Counted from the first letter of the stretch, positions 1 through 6,935 are shown. The stretch is 45,299 nucleotides of DNA from a virus (IMGVR_UViG_3300027659_000060:1-45299), one strand, 5' to 3'. Notes: generated from the sequence alone by a model not told the origin. Numbers and translations are program-made.

Positions 1-306
1 TGGTGAAACGGTGATGTCTGCAGCTACCTCAACCTTAATACTCTGCTTAAGGCCAACACGATCCAGGACATCCGCTGCGGCTTTTTGTCTCACCGATGCT
101 GCGACGGTGTCATCGGTGATGATCTCTTCAATAGCATCAATAGCAATCGGTGTGAGCTTCAGCAATCTTCGGGCGGCGAGCTCATGGGTGGCACTAACTG
201 CTTCATTAAGATCTGACCCGTCGTCAAACACGGGCGCAGAAACCTCCCTCTTCACGGGTGAAGAAGAAGGAACTGCCGGGACGAAGAAGTCGTCTTCAGT
301 AGACAA
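1..306 (-). CDS. Terminase small subunit-like protein, 3' end cut by the window edge
   Basis: A minus-strand reading frame opens at TTG 306-304 and stays open for 102 codons to the first base of the window, so its C-terminus lies outside. The start follows a GAGGGG ribosome-binding site about ten bases upstream, and the preceding minus-strand gene stops six bases before it. The N-terminal 35 residues are acidic and Pro/Ser-rich. Residues 36-90 form a helical, Ala-rich segment ending in AAADVLDRVGL, the R..A...iLdR.GL pattern I associate with phage terminase small subunits or DNA-packaging adaptors. A large terminase gene would be expected beyond the left edge. The coding frame is well supported; the family is a tentative motif-level call. 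Confidence 0.6.
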   Translation of the reverse strand, partial: MSTEDDFFVPAVPSSSPVKREVSAPVFDDGSDLNEAVSATHELAARRLLKLTPIAIDAIEEIITDDTVAASVRQKAAADVLDRVGLKQSIKVEVAADITVSP

Positions 307-311
307 GGGTG

Positions 312-863
312 TTACGCCCCTCGGTAAGTACCACTTATAAAAAATGTATCAGTATTTATGACGATCTCGGCACCTACTCCGGTAATAACATTATCAATTG
401 GCGTTATCGTCTGGTCTACAGCAAGGGCGGAAAGCTTAACAACCGTAGTTGAGGAGGTTAGTGTGTCACCAATAAGGGTGTAATAAAGACCTTCGCCGTA
501 GTGAATCCAATGACCACTAAATATCTCTCTACCCGGAGTTGCATTGCGGGCAACGGGGAGGGTGAAGGACAATTGAGTTGCAGAGAACGTGGTGGTAGTA
601 CCAACAACCATTCTCCACTTAAAGTGAATAGTCTTTGATCCAGTCTTTGAAATATCTTGCTTGTAGACCGCTTGGAGTGTCCCGTTGCCGATTGTCAGGC
701 CGGTGTAAGTTGGAGTCCAAGTTGTCCATGAGCCGACATATCCGGCGACGGTGTTTAGGGACGTGTCTACTCCGGTGGCCAGCGCGCTGAGTTGAGCAGG
801 ACCATTGGGTGGGTCAGACGACTCAGGATACGGAAATCCGTAGTTAGTCGTAGTGAGTGTCAA
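312..863 (-). CDS. Tail-fibre-like structural protein
   Basis: The 183-residue protein starts at TTG 863-861 behind a strong GGAGG. Residues 1-35 (YGFPYPESSDPPNGPAQLSA and following) match a segment common at the N-terminus of short phage tail and fibre proteins, where it precedes a beta-rich distal domain. The rest is Thr/Ser/Gly-rich, with alternating hydrophobic residues suggesting beta structure. It is separated from the main tail cluster (26757-33258) and sits immediately upstream of the terminase-like gene, six bases away. It may be a receptor-binding accessory or decoration protein. Virion location is inferred from the N-terminal motif and composition only. Confidence 0.55.
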   Translation of the reverse strand: MTLTTTNYGFPYPESSDPPNGPAQLSALATGVDTSLNTVAGYVGSWTTWTPTYTGLTIGNGTLQAVYKQDISKTGSKTIHFKWRMVVGTTTTFSATQLSFTLPVARNATPGREIFSGHWIHYGEGLYYTLIGDTLTSSTTVVKLSALAVDQTITPIDNVITGVGAEIVINTDTFFISGTYRGA

Positions 864-896
864 GATTCCTCCAGGTGCGGGCAGCTCAAGCTTACT

Positions 897-927
897 GCTA
901 ACTTTAGCAGAAGTCTGCTACTTTAGC
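897..927. repeat. Two adjacent palindromes with a direct repeat
   Basis: GCTAA and TTAGC flank two bases (897-908), and TAGCAGA and TCTGCTA flank two bases (905-920). The phrase CTGCTA(A)CTTTAGC also occurs twice in direct orientation, at 895-908 and 915-927. The cluster lies upstream of the minus-strand gene starting at 863 and could be an operator or a hairpin. No T-tract follows that would make it an obvious terminator. Confidence 0.4.
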
Positions 928-1027
928 TGCGTGTTAGATGCCCGTGTCGGTAACTAACGCGCGCAGCCTCGCCAAGGTGAGTTGATGTTACTGGTACCAA
1001 TAGTAGCACGGCCCGCTGCAGGGTTCC

Positions 1028-1132
1028 TCAGTTGAAGATAGTCTGAATAAACCAGACCGTCGCTGCGACCGTGGCGGCGATGAGGCATACGCTTAAAACT
1101 GCTCCGAGAATGGCGTTAAGGATTTTATTCAT
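1028..1132 (-). CDS. 34-residue single-pass membrane peptide
   Basis: This short gene starts at ATG 1132-1130 after a GGAG eight bases upstream and ends at TGA 1030-1028. It overlaps the stop of the preceding minus-strand gene by eight bases, a typical phage arrangement for translational coupling. The peptide begins MNKILNAILG and continues as one hydrophobic helix rich in Val, Ala and Ile up to WFIQTIFN. Nothing identifies a function; a small membrane effector or holin-like helper is possible but unsupported. The ribosome-binding site and the overlap are the main evidence that it is real. Confidence 0.5.
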   Translation of the reverse strand: MNKILNAILGAVLSVCLIAATVAATVWFIQTIFN

Positions 1133-1523
1133 CTTCTACTCCTAGTTCGATTGGATTGTGGCTTTGGTAAATGTACTCCATCAGGCCGACTAGTTCGTAC
1201 TGACGGGAGAATAGCTCGCCGCACTCTACCACTATCTCTAGGAGATTGGAAAGCGCGGCGTGGTCAAACATGGATAGTTTTGAGTCTTGAGTTAGAAACT
1301 GGGCCGAGGTTATTGCTACAGATAAGCGACCTGAAGCTACGTACGCGGCGGGGAAGATCTCATCTAGTAGTTGGACAAAACCGGACAAAGCGGGATGATT
1401 GTCACGATATACGGCTAATGTGGACGAAAGCCGCTTAGCGACCTCGTCGGACTCGGCTTGGATATCTGCGAGCGCGTCAAGAGCCTCGCTGTACGCGCGC
1501 TCACCGAACTCCTCTTCCCGCAT
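1125..1523 (-). CDS. Hypothetical helical protein
   Basis: The 132-residue acidic protein starts at ATG 1523-1521. It looks almost entirely alpha-helical (for example ALDALADIQAESDEVAKRL near residues 15-33) and has no recognisable catalytic or metal-binding motif. It lies between the small membrane protein at 1549-1731 and the 34-residue membrane peptide at 1028-1132, with which it overlaps, so the three are probably co-transcribed leftwards from the promoter at 1738-1766. I do not recognise the family. Confidence 0.55.
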   Translation of the reverse strand: MREEEFGERAYSEALDALADIQAESDEVAKRLSSTLAVYRDNHPALSGFVQLLDEIFPAAYVASGRLSVAITSAQFLTQDSKLSMFDHAALSNLLEIVVECGELFSRQYELVGLMEYIYQSHNPIELGVEDE

Positions 1524-1548
1524 AGTAGTAACCTACCATGAGTCTTAA

Positions 1549-1731
1549 TCAGTTGAAGAAGGCAAAGTAGATTACCCCGACGGCTCCGAGTGCGTAGCCG
1601 AGCAGAGACATGAGTGCCTTGAACCGCTCAACTCTATCGGAGCCTGAGATAACTTCGTACTCCTCAAGGACGATTCTGTCCCGTGCAAAGCCGAATTCGT
1701 CGTATACCTGTGCTGATACTTTTTTAGTCAT
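1549..1731 (-). CDS. Small C-terminal membrane protein
   Basis: The 60-residue protein begins MTKKVSAQVYDEFGF and ends in one hydrophobic helix (LLGYALGAVGVIYFAFFN), so it is probably tail-anchored with a cytoplasmic N-terminus. Two in-frame ATG codons exist, at 1737 and 1731. A promoter-like -10 box (TATACT) touches the first ATG, so a transcript from it would begin at about base 1731, the second ATG, making the mRNA leaderless; I chose that start for this reason. A GGAG upstream of 1737 would serve a longer transcript, giving 62 residues. The function is unknown. Confidence 0.55.
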   Translation of the reverse strand: MTKKVSAQVYDEFGFARDRIVLEEYEVISGSDRVERFKALMSLLGYALGAVGVIYFAFFN

Positions 1732-1737
1732 GGTCAT

Positions 1738-1766
1738 AGTATAACTCCGGGATCTATTCTTGTCAA
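1738..1766 (-). promoter_or_regulatory. Minus-strand promoter, consensus boxes
   Basis: Read on the minus strand, TTGACA (1766-1761), a 17-base spacer and TATACT (1743-1738) match the bacterial housekeeping consensus closely. The -10 box abuts the ATG at 1737. The predicted transcription start falls on the second in-frame ATG at 1731, which suggests a leaderless message. Confidence 0.7.
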
Positions 1767-1837
1767 ATGTACGGGAATGTGGTTACAGTAGTGATACTAG
1801 TGGAAGTAGAGTCAAGTAACTACACCTTCCTACAGAG

Positions 1838-1866
1838 TTGTCTTAAAGTAAAAAAGGGAGTATACT
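1838..1866 (+). promoter_or_regulatory. Plus-strand promoter
   Basis: TTGTCT (1838-1843) and TATACT (1861-1866) are spaced by 17 bases. Both boxes are close to consensus. The promoter points toward the rightward genes that begin at 2066, leaving an untranslated leader of nearly 200 bases that carries the CTAGTGCA repeats. Confidence 0.6.
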
Positions 1867-1925
1867 AGAGAACACACAGTATAGGCAAGTCTGTAGGAAC
1901 GCGTTGTTAGTTACCTCTAGTTCAT

Positions 1926-1982
1926 CTAGTGCACTCTAGGGCGCTGTTTCATACTACTTTGCACTAGTGTACAATTAGTGCA
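1926..1982. promoter_or_regulatory. Cluster of CTAGTGCA operator-like sites
   Basis: CTAGTGCA occurs at 1926-1933, as its reverse complement TGCACTAG at 1960-1967, and with one mismatch (TTAGTGCA) at 1975-1982. The first copy is embedded in the palindrome AGTGCACT (1928-1935) and the second overlaps CACTAGTG (1962-1969). A possible -10 box TACAAT (1970-1975) lies between the second and third copies. The spacing and orientation suggest binding sites for a dimeric repressor or activator. Confidence 0.45.
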
Positions 1983-2065
1983 TCAAGACTTACGGACACC
2001 AGAACCACCTAAATGTCCGTATTGAGCAAATTAAACCTATTTGTCCAAATATACGAAGGAGAACC

Positions 2066-2296
2066 ATGACCACCAGCGCATCAAGTTTCGCTTATCTACA
2101 ACCCGGAGACACAGCAATCCGTCTCTTGGCAGGTCGAATCCCGACCGAAATCACCGTCAAAACAGTCACCGATGATCTCATCATCTCGGACTGCGGATGG
2201 GAGTTTGACCGAACCACAGGGTTTGAAATTGACAACGAATTGGGCTTTAGCCCAGAGACCGGAACCATCGTTTCGTTCCTCTCTCACCGCCGTTGA
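2066..2296 (+). CDS. Hypothetical small beta-rich protein
   Basis: The 76-residue protein starts at ATG 2066 behind GAAGGAG, four to five bases upstream, and is the first gene of the rightward block. Short alternating hydrophobic stretches (TAIRLLAGRIPTEITVKTVT, then a second strand pair around DLIISDCGWEFD) suggest a compact beta fold, perhaps SH3- or OB-like. There is no signal peptide, membrane segment or metal site. As the first rightward product it may be early, but the function is unknown. Confidence 0.6.
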   Translation: MTTSASSFAYLQPGDTAIRLLAGRIPTEITVKTVTDDLIISDCGWEFDRTTGFEIDNELGFSPETGTIVSFLSHRR

Positions 2297-2362
2297 TTTG
2301 ACAGCACCGCTCTACTGCACTACTTTCCTACCAACCAACTTAAATAATCTGGAGGTATCACT

Positions 2363-3007
2363 ATGGGGCAATTTGACCCCGAAGCCGTTTCACTAATCCG
2401 GCAGTCGCTAGCCGATCACGGAATCACAAACACCAGACCTGCCTCACGAGGTCCAGTTGATATTTGTCGCTGTGGACACTCCAAGCAGTTCCACTCCGAT
2501 GTGCCCGACACCGAGTACACATGGCTGGCTTCTCCCGACTCTGCGAACCACTCTGGATGCTTCTGTGTCCGATCTAAGCAAGACACGGAGGCCGAGTTTG
2601 GCAGGGCTGTTCCACCCCCCTGTCCATGCCCAGGATTTGATGCCGTACTCCAAGTCCGAGGCTTTGGAAACCACTTCCGCAGACGACCGCCTCAGTTAGT
2701 TCGCGGACGCTTCCGCTCTCCCCTACCCGCTCTACAGGCATCCATCTTGTCCATCTTTGAGGACAACGATGCCCGAACCAGCGCTCAAACCTCAGCCAGA
2801 AACACCGGCATGAAGTCACCATTACCATCCCCTAAGAACCTTGATAAGGCTCTCAAGTGGCTCACCCCCTGCGAAGTTTGCGGGAGCATCACCAAACCAC
2901 TCACAGCTTTTTTCGCAAACCGAGAACTTGACATCCGCTTAGGTTGTTCCGACTCCTGCTGTTTTGTCGGATATGACCCACTCTCTGACCCGAACTGGAC
3001 GGCATAA
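2363..3007 (+). CDS. Cysteine-rich putative zinc-binding protein
   Basis: The 214-residue protein starts after GGAGG. It carries two clusters of potential metal ligands. Residues 30-90 contain CRCGHSKQFH, then CFC and CPCPGF, a Cys/His arrangement seen in small zinc-binding modules of actinobacterial phages. Near the C-terminus, CEVCGS and later CSDSCC form a second possible four-Cys site. The middle is Pro/Arg-rich and probably unstructured. Zinc binding is inferred from ligand spacing; whether the target is DNA, RNA or protein is unknown. It sits four bases before the next gene, in an apparent operon. Confidence 0.6.
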   Translation: MGQFDPEAVSLIRQSLADHGITNTRPASRGPVDICRCGHSKQFHSDVPDTEYTWLASPDSANHSGCFCVRSKQDTEAEFGRAVPPPCPCPGFDAVLQVRGFGNHFRRRPPQLVRGRFRSPLPALQASILSIFEDNDARTSAQTSARNTGMKSPLPSPKNLDKALKWLTPCEVCGSITKPLTAFFANRELDIRLGCSDSCCFVGYDPLSDPNWTA

Positions 3008-3010
3008 ATA

Positions 3011-3424
3011 ATGATTAGACGAAATTTCTCAGACGTAATGTTGGCGATTCAAACAATGGTCAACATGGTAAATCCGAGCACCGCCGAGCAACGGCTGGAC
3101 TCCTACGACACCACGCGCGATACAGCAGTGGTTGAGCAGTTAGTAGCCACCATCGGATACCTCACCGCATACGCCCGAACCTTTGATATCTCGTACATCC
3201 CGAAGATTGAAGAGTCACTCACCGCGCCACTTATGTCACTTAACAAGGCTTGCGCCAAGTTTGACTCCACCAATGAGAAATCATTTGACGCGGTCAAAAG
3301 TGCCTCAATGTGGTTTTCTGCTTCCATGATGACATTTGTTGTTGAGGTGACTAAGCAGGCCAGCGATCCAGTCGCCAAGCAAACCTATGGAGTAAACCAG
3401 ATTGATCTGGAGGACCCTCAATGA
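3011..3424 (+). CDS. Hypothetical helical protein
   Basis: The 137-residue protein is predominantly helical, with amphipathic stretches throughout and no enzyme motif. It has no strong ribosome-binding site and begins four bases after the previous stop, so it probably depends on translational coupling. Its last codons overlap the ATG of the deoxynucleotidase-like gene at 3421. A role connected to that enzyme is possible only by neighbourhood. Confidence 0.5.
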   Translation: MIRRNFSDVMLAIQTMVNMVNPSTAEQRLDSYDTTRDTAVVEQLVATIGYLTAYARTFDISYIPKIEESLTAPLMSLNKACAKFDSTNEKSFDAVKSASMWFSASMMTFVVEVTKQASDPVAKQTYGVNQIDLEDPQ

Positions 3425-4014
3425 ATCTAGGCTTTGACATTGACGGAGTACTGTACAACTTCGTTGATGCTTTTCGTGACTACTTGATTACTGATAAGGG
3501 CTACTCTGCCGAGCAACTTTCGGCTGAACCGTCTAACTACGCCTTCTTCACTTCCTGGGGATTGACCCGCGAAGAGTTTGAGTTCTACTGCAATCTTGCT
3601 GGAAGAGACGGAAAACTTTTCTCTGGCCCGCCCGATCCAGAAGACCTTAGTCAGACGTTTAAGAGACTAAAGTCATCTGGTCACGACATCACCATCATCT
3701 CTGCTAGGTATCACGGGCCTGACCCGCACGGTCAAACTCTTGATTGGCTGACTAAGAACAACATTCCGTACGACAACCTCGTGATGTCTTCGGATAAATC
3801 CATTGTCCATACTGATGTTTACATTGACGATTTTCTCAGTAACCTAGCCAAACTGCCCAAGACAACGTACCCTTACCTGATGGATCGTCCTTGGAATCAG
3901 TACGAACCAATGTTCATGTCTGCTCATCGTGTGTACTCACTTGATGAAATGATTGATCACGCAGTATCACTACGCTTCAATGCCCCAACTGATACACTTG
4001 AAGCATCCCACTAA
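3421..4014 (+). CDS. HAD-superfamily 5'(3')-deoxyribonucleotidase-like phosphatase
   Basis: The 197-residue protein shows the four HAD phosphatase motifs in order. Motif I is FDIDGVL with the nucleophile/acid pair D6 and D8; motif II is IISAR in mid-protein; motif III is the Lys in SSDKS; motif IV is YIDDF with two acidic residues. The size and order fit the 5' nucleotidase C / deoxyribonucleotidase branch, which removes phosphate from (d)NMPs, though an unrelated phosphatase role is possible. It starts with ATGA overlapping the previous stop, after GAGGA. With the dCMP deaminase at 6540 it suggests manipulation of host nucleotide pools. Confidence 0.7.
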   Translation: MNLGFDIDGVLYNFVDAFRDYLITDKGYSAEQLSAEPSNYAFFTSWGLTREEFEFYCNLAGRDGKLFSGPPDPEDLSQTFKRLKSSGHDITIISARYHGPDPHGQTLDWLTKNNIPYDNLVMSSDKSIVHTDVYIDDFLSNLAKLPKTTYPYLMDRPWNQYEPMFMSAHRVYSLDEMIDHAVSLRFNAPTDTLEASH

Positions 4015-4034
4015 AGAGAAAGAGGTATTACTCA

Positions 4035-4280
4035 ATGCCCGCATGGTTGCGCTCTGCGCTCACCACGTTCGTTGTAACTCTCATCAGCCTTATTCCGATT
4101 GAGGCTTTGTCCGGCGGAGACCTTACTTGGGTCCAGACCGCTGTCACCGCTGCTGCTTTGGCTGCCGTCCGCACTCTCGTTGTTGCTCTTAACCCAACTG
4201 ACCCAAGTTACGGTATTGGTAGCGACTCCGGTGTTGCAGATGGTTACACCGAAGACACCGAAGTCTCTTCAACCAACTAA
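4035..4280 (+). CDS. Putative holin
   Basis: The 81-residue protein has two predicted membrane helices (about residues 8-25 and 33-52) joined by a short turn (SGGDLTW), followed by a soluble, acidic tail of some 30 residues. Length, topology and position directly before the amidase endolysin fit an r1t-type holin of Gram-positive phages, which opens the membrane at the end of infection so that endolysin reaches the wall. Start ATG 4035 follows AGAGG. The assignment rests on topology and context. Confidence 0.7.
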   Translation: MPAWLRSALTTFVVTLISLIPIEALSGGDLTWVQTAVTAAALAAVRTLVVALNPTDPSYGIGSDSGVADGYTEDTEVSSTN

Positions 4281-4294
4281 TAGGAGAAGTAGTA

Positions 4295-5191
4295 ATGGCT
4301 TACGAAAGAATCACTTGGTTACCCGCAGTGCTTCGTGCTGCTGGTCTAACTGTTGTTGAACATGCTGGTTGGGAAAAGCGCGGACTGTCCGGAGGAACTT
4401 TCACTCCTAAGTCTGTTGTCTGGCACCACGATGCAAGTCCAAAGGGAGATTCACCCGGCGTACCTGCTTACATGATTCGCAACTTTGAAAAAGCTGCTGC
4501 CCAACTCTGGGTAGACAGACAAGGCCACTGGCACATCATTGCATCCGGTCGTGCACCACACGCCGGACTTACCAAGTTAGGTAAGCCAGGAAACAAAAAC
4601 TCCATTGGTATTGAGACTGATCACACCACTGGAGAAGTTTGGCCCGAGCCCTTGTTGGTTTCCTTGCGAAAGGGAACGGCTGCGATTCTCAAGCACATGA
4701 AGGTTAGTGAGAACGCACTTGAGTTCCACAAGACAATCTGCTTCCCATCGGGACGCAAGAATGATCCTGCTGGACTTGACCTTGCTAAGGAACGCGCCCG
4801 AGTTAAGACCAACATGACTGCAAAGCCTGTTGCTCCTAAGCCTCCGGCTAAGCCAACAACGCCCAAGCCACCGGCTAAGCCCAAGCCCCCAGCCAAGCCT
4901 AAGCCGACTCCGTCCGTTTCTCTTGCACGGATTACTAAGGCTGCCAAGACTGATCCATCAACTAACAAGAGTTCTTACCCAACCGGAACCAAGGTTGTTG
5001 AGAGCGCTCTAGTTGCTGAGAAGCTTTTGGCAAAGAAGTATGCCGAAGGTTACTATGGAACACTCACTGTTGAGGCTTACAAGAAGTGGCAACGTAAGTG
5101 CGGATTCACCGGAGCAGACGCTAACGGAATTCCTGGACTTAAGTCGTTGACCATCCTCGGCAAGAAGTACGGCTTCAAAGTAACTAAGTAG
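4295..5191 (+). CDS. Endolysin: N-acetylmuramoyl-L-alanine amidase with wall-binding domain
   Basis: The 298-residue endolysin has an N-terminal Amidase_2-type zinc domain. VVWHHDASP supplies the first zinc histidine and SGRAPHAGLT the region of the second, while FHKTICFPSGRKNDP contains the distal histidine and the conserved GRK-DP ending. This family cleaves the bond between muramic acid and L-alanine in peptidoglycan. Residues ~178-210 form a Pro/Lys linker of PKPPAKP repeats. The C-terminal ~80 residues (EAYKKWQRKCGFTGADANG and onward) resemble a peptidoglycan-binding module. No signal peptide is present, consistent with release through the holin encoded 14 bases upstream. Confidence 0.85.
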   Translation: MAYERITWLPAVLRAAGLTVVEHAGWEKRGLSGGTFTPKSVVWHHDASPKGDSPGVPAYMIRNFEKAAAQLWVDRQGHWHIIASGRAPHAGLTKLGKPGNKNSIGIETDHTTGEVWPEPLLVSLRKGTAAILKHMKVSENALEFHKTICFPSGRKNDPAGLDLAKERARVKTNMTAKPVAPKPPAKPTTPKPPAKPKPPAKPKPTPSVSLARITKAAKTDPSTNKSSYPTGTKVVESALVAEKLLAKKYAEGYYGTLTVEAYKKWQRKCGFTGADANGIPGLKSLTILGKKYGFKVTK

Positions 5192-5219
5192 CCCGACCAA
5201 AAACAAGAGAGGCTACACC

Positions 5220-5567
5220 TTGTCTGACGAACACGAGCACGAAGACGAGTTCGATCAAGACGATCTCCCAGAAGTCCCCATCATTGTGACTAAGTCCAAT
5301 GGTGGGGACTTGGATGATGAAGCATTCCTTTTAGGTTGCTCTTACGGCGCACTTGAAGTTCTTGTTGAAATGGAACTTCCAATGATTGTTGCCGTTGTTG
5401 ATGATCGTTTATTAGAACAATTAGATCTTCTGACAATGGCTGGTGGCTACACATGCACCGACACACCGCACGAAGAATACGAAGGCGCATCAAATATAAT
5501 CATGGTATTAGCGGACCGTTCCATAACTTCGGACACAATACCTGACTGGTTTACCGACACAAAATAA
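5220..5567 (+). CDS. Hypothetical acidic protein
   Basis: The 115-residue protein starts at TTG 5220 with GAGAGG seven bases upstream. The first 20 residues are strongly acidic (EHEHEDEFDQDDLPE); the remainder alternates strands and helices, with the hydrophobic patch EVLVEMELPMIVAVVDDRLL. I recognise no family. It closes the amidase operon: the next gene lies beyond a promoter-like element and a hairpin terminator. Confidence 0.5.
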   Translation: MSDEHEHEDEFDQDDLPEVPIIVTKSNGGDLDDEAFLLGCSYGALEVLVEMELPMIVAVVDDRLLEQLDLLTMAGGYTCTDTPHEEYEGASNIIMVLADRSITSDTIPDWFTDTK

Positions 5568-5628
5568 CTCTTGTGAGATAGCCCACAGTCCGTTTTGTAC
5601 CTCTTGTCTGTTATGACTTTTTTGCCTC

Positions 5629-5637
5629 TGCTACAAT
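5629..5637 (+). promoter_or_regulatory. Possible extended -10 promoter
   Basis: TGC directly precedes TACAAT (5632-5637), an extended -10 configuration. No good -35 box is placed 17 bases upstream; TTGTCT at 5604-5609 is 22 bases away. It would drive the gene at 5706, but transcripts would immediately meet the hairpin at 5645-5660. Confidence 0.4.
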
Positions 5638-5644
5638 TTATTTG

Positions 5645-5664
5645 TGTCCCTTCGGGGACATTTT
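5645..5664 (+). terminator. UUCG-tetraloop hairpin terminator
   Basis: TGTCCC (5645-5650) and GGGACA (5655-5660) form a perfect six-base-pair stem closed by the very stable TTCG loop and followed by TTTT and, after GC, a second TTTT. This is a classic intrinsic terminator for the operon ending at 5567. Alternatively it stabilises the leader of the gene at 5706. Confidence 0.65.
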
Positions 5665-5705
5665 GCTTTTACAGCAAAGTTTTGTCCATCTAGGTAAGGA
5701 GCAAT

Positions 5706-6326
5706 ATGAGTATCATCCAAGCACGAAAAACGAAGTTGCTGATGTCTGCGACCGCAGTTGCCGTCTTTATCGGACTCACGCTGGCAGTCGCACCGTCAAC
5801 AGCAGTAGCACCAGAACAAACACAGACAACCACAAAGAAGACACAAACCACTCAAAAGAAGACAACACCAGCAAAGACAAAAAAGAAGAAGATCGTCACT
5901 CGCAAAGCGACCAGCACCAAGCGCATCAAGAAGACATCACGGTCTAGTGTTCGAACGAAGACTTACACAACACCAGCCAGTGGAAAGCGCAAGTGCGAAT
6001 CTTGGGAAGACTGGACCACCCCCTGTGGCAAGAACCAACGAATTGGATACGCTCAAGCATCTGATCGTGGTTGGACTGGTCGCCAGTGGGTTTGTCTAAA
6101 GAAGCTTTGGTACCGCGAAAGCGGATGGTCAAAGAACTCTGGATCTCCTGACGGCGGGGCCTTTGGTATCCCACAGGCTCTCCCTGGTTCAAAGATGGCA
6201 TCCGCTGGATCGGATTGGCGCACCAACGCTGCCACCCAAATTAAATGGGGACTTGGCTACATTGATGGTCGCTACGGATCTCCCTGCTCAGCCTACGCTC
6301 ACTGGCAATCCCATAACTGGTATTAA
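5706..6326 (+). CDS. Secreted lytic transglycosylase-like protein
   Basis: The 206-residue protein has an N-terminal signal or anchor (residues ~10-35, ending near STAVA), then a Thr/Lys-rich stalk to about residue 95. The C-terminal domain resembles actinobacterial transglycosylases: LWYRESGW carries the presumed catalytic Glu138, AFGIPQALPGSKM follows, and the end has the WGLGYIDGRYGSPCSAYAHW pattern. Such enzymes cut glycan strands of peptidoglycan. Its own export signal sets it apart from the amidase at 4295 and suggests action before lysis or independent of the holin. It could help remodel the wall, weaken it, or affect superinfection. AAGGAG precedes ATG 5706. Confidence 0.75.
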   Translation: MSIIQARKTKLLMSATAVAVFIGLTLAVAPSTAVAPEQTQTTTKKTQTTQKKTTPAKTKKKKIVTRKATSTKRIKKTSRSSVRTKTYTTPASGKRKCESWEDWTTPCGKNQRIGYAQASDRGWTGRQWVCLKKLWYRESGWSKNSGSPDGGAFGIPQALPGSKMASAGSDWRTNAATQIKWGLGYIDGRYGSPCSAYAHWQSHNWY

Positions 6327-6336
6327 GGATTAGAAA

Positions 6337-6543
6337 TTGAAACGACTAACGACAACCGCCAAACTTCTAGTAAGCAACGGGAGTCTTCCAAAGGCTCTCG
6401 TTGCTTTACTAGTTTTCGGGCTAATGCCCATTCCATTATTCTTTGATGAGATCGCCCTAGTTATTGCCTGCGCTTGGGCTTGGCTTCTTTACCGTCCGAT
6501 CATTAAGCAAGCTTGGGAAAGTTCATATAGGGTTGAGGCATGA
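6337..6543 (+). CDS. Small two-helix membrane protein
   Basis: This 68-residue protein starts at TTG 6337, seven bases after AAGGA. Residues ~20-36 and ~38-52 are hydrophobic (ALVALLVFGLMPIPLFF and EIALVIACAWAWLLY), separated by an acidic turn. It overlaps the dCMP deaminase start by four bases. It could be a second holin or antiholin given its proximity to cell-wall enzymes, but the sequence does not decide this. Confidence 0.5.
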   Translation: MKRLTTTAKLLVSNGSLPKALVALLVFGLMPIPLFFDEIALVIACAWAWLLYRPIIKQAWESSYRVEA

Positions 6544-6935
6544 CCGTACTCAGACCTACATGGGACGAGTACTACTTGGGAATCGCTGTAGCCGTATCAA
6601 AACGCGGAGACTGTACTCGGGCGCAACATGGGGCAGTTGTCGTCAAAGACCACAAGATTGTTTCAACCGGATACAACGGAACTCCACCAGGAAACGACAA
6701 CTCCTGCGGATCTTCTGGCCTTTGTCCTCGGGCACAAGACCCCTCCGCCGAACACTCTGAGGGAAACTACGACCTGTGCTGGTCAACTCATGCCGAGGCC
6801 AACGCCCTGCTTCGGGCCTCGTGGAATGACCTGCAAAACTCTACGCTGTACGTCACTGGAAAACCCTGTCCTGGATGCGCAAAACTAATTGCTTCTGCTG
6901 GAGTCGGAAGAGTCATCTACCCACCCAGCTCTTAA
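6540..6935 (+). CDS. Deoxycytidylate (dCMP) deaminase
   Basis: The 131-residue enzyme has the signature zinc motifs of the cytidine/deoxycytidylate deaminase family: HAE at residues 84-86, with Glu as proton shuttle, and PCPGC at 109-113, supplying the two cysteines. The segment GYNGTPPGNDNSCG is typical of dCMP deaminases, which convert dCMP to dUMP and so feed dTTP synthesis. Length matches the family. The gene starts at ATGA overlapping the previous stop and is followed by an intergenic promoter. No thymidylate synthase was seen in this window. Confidence 0.85.
   Translation: MTVLRPTWDEYYLGIAVAVSKRGDCTRAQHGAVVVKDHKIVSTGYNGTPPGNDNSCGSSGLCPRAQDPSAEHSEGNYDLCWSTHAEANALLRASWNDLQNSTLYVTGKPCPGCAKLIASAGVGRVIYPPSS

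Larger units (their letters stand above)
1738..2065. other. Divergent intergenic control region
   Basis: This 328-base gap separates leftward genes (1-1737) from rightward genes (2066 onward). It holds a minus-strand promoter at 1738-1766, a plus-strand promoter at 1838-1866, three CTAGTGCA-type sites at 1926-1982, and an inverted repeat (ACGGACA 1992-1998, TGTCCGT 2014-2020) in the leader of the gene at 2066. No open frame in it looks coding. It is the likeliest early control region in the window. Confidence 0.6.

Noticed and set aside
11-340. Plus-strand frame of 109 residues at the left edge
   Set aside because: It is antisense to the terminase-like gene, which has a ribosome-binding site, better composition and family-like motifs.
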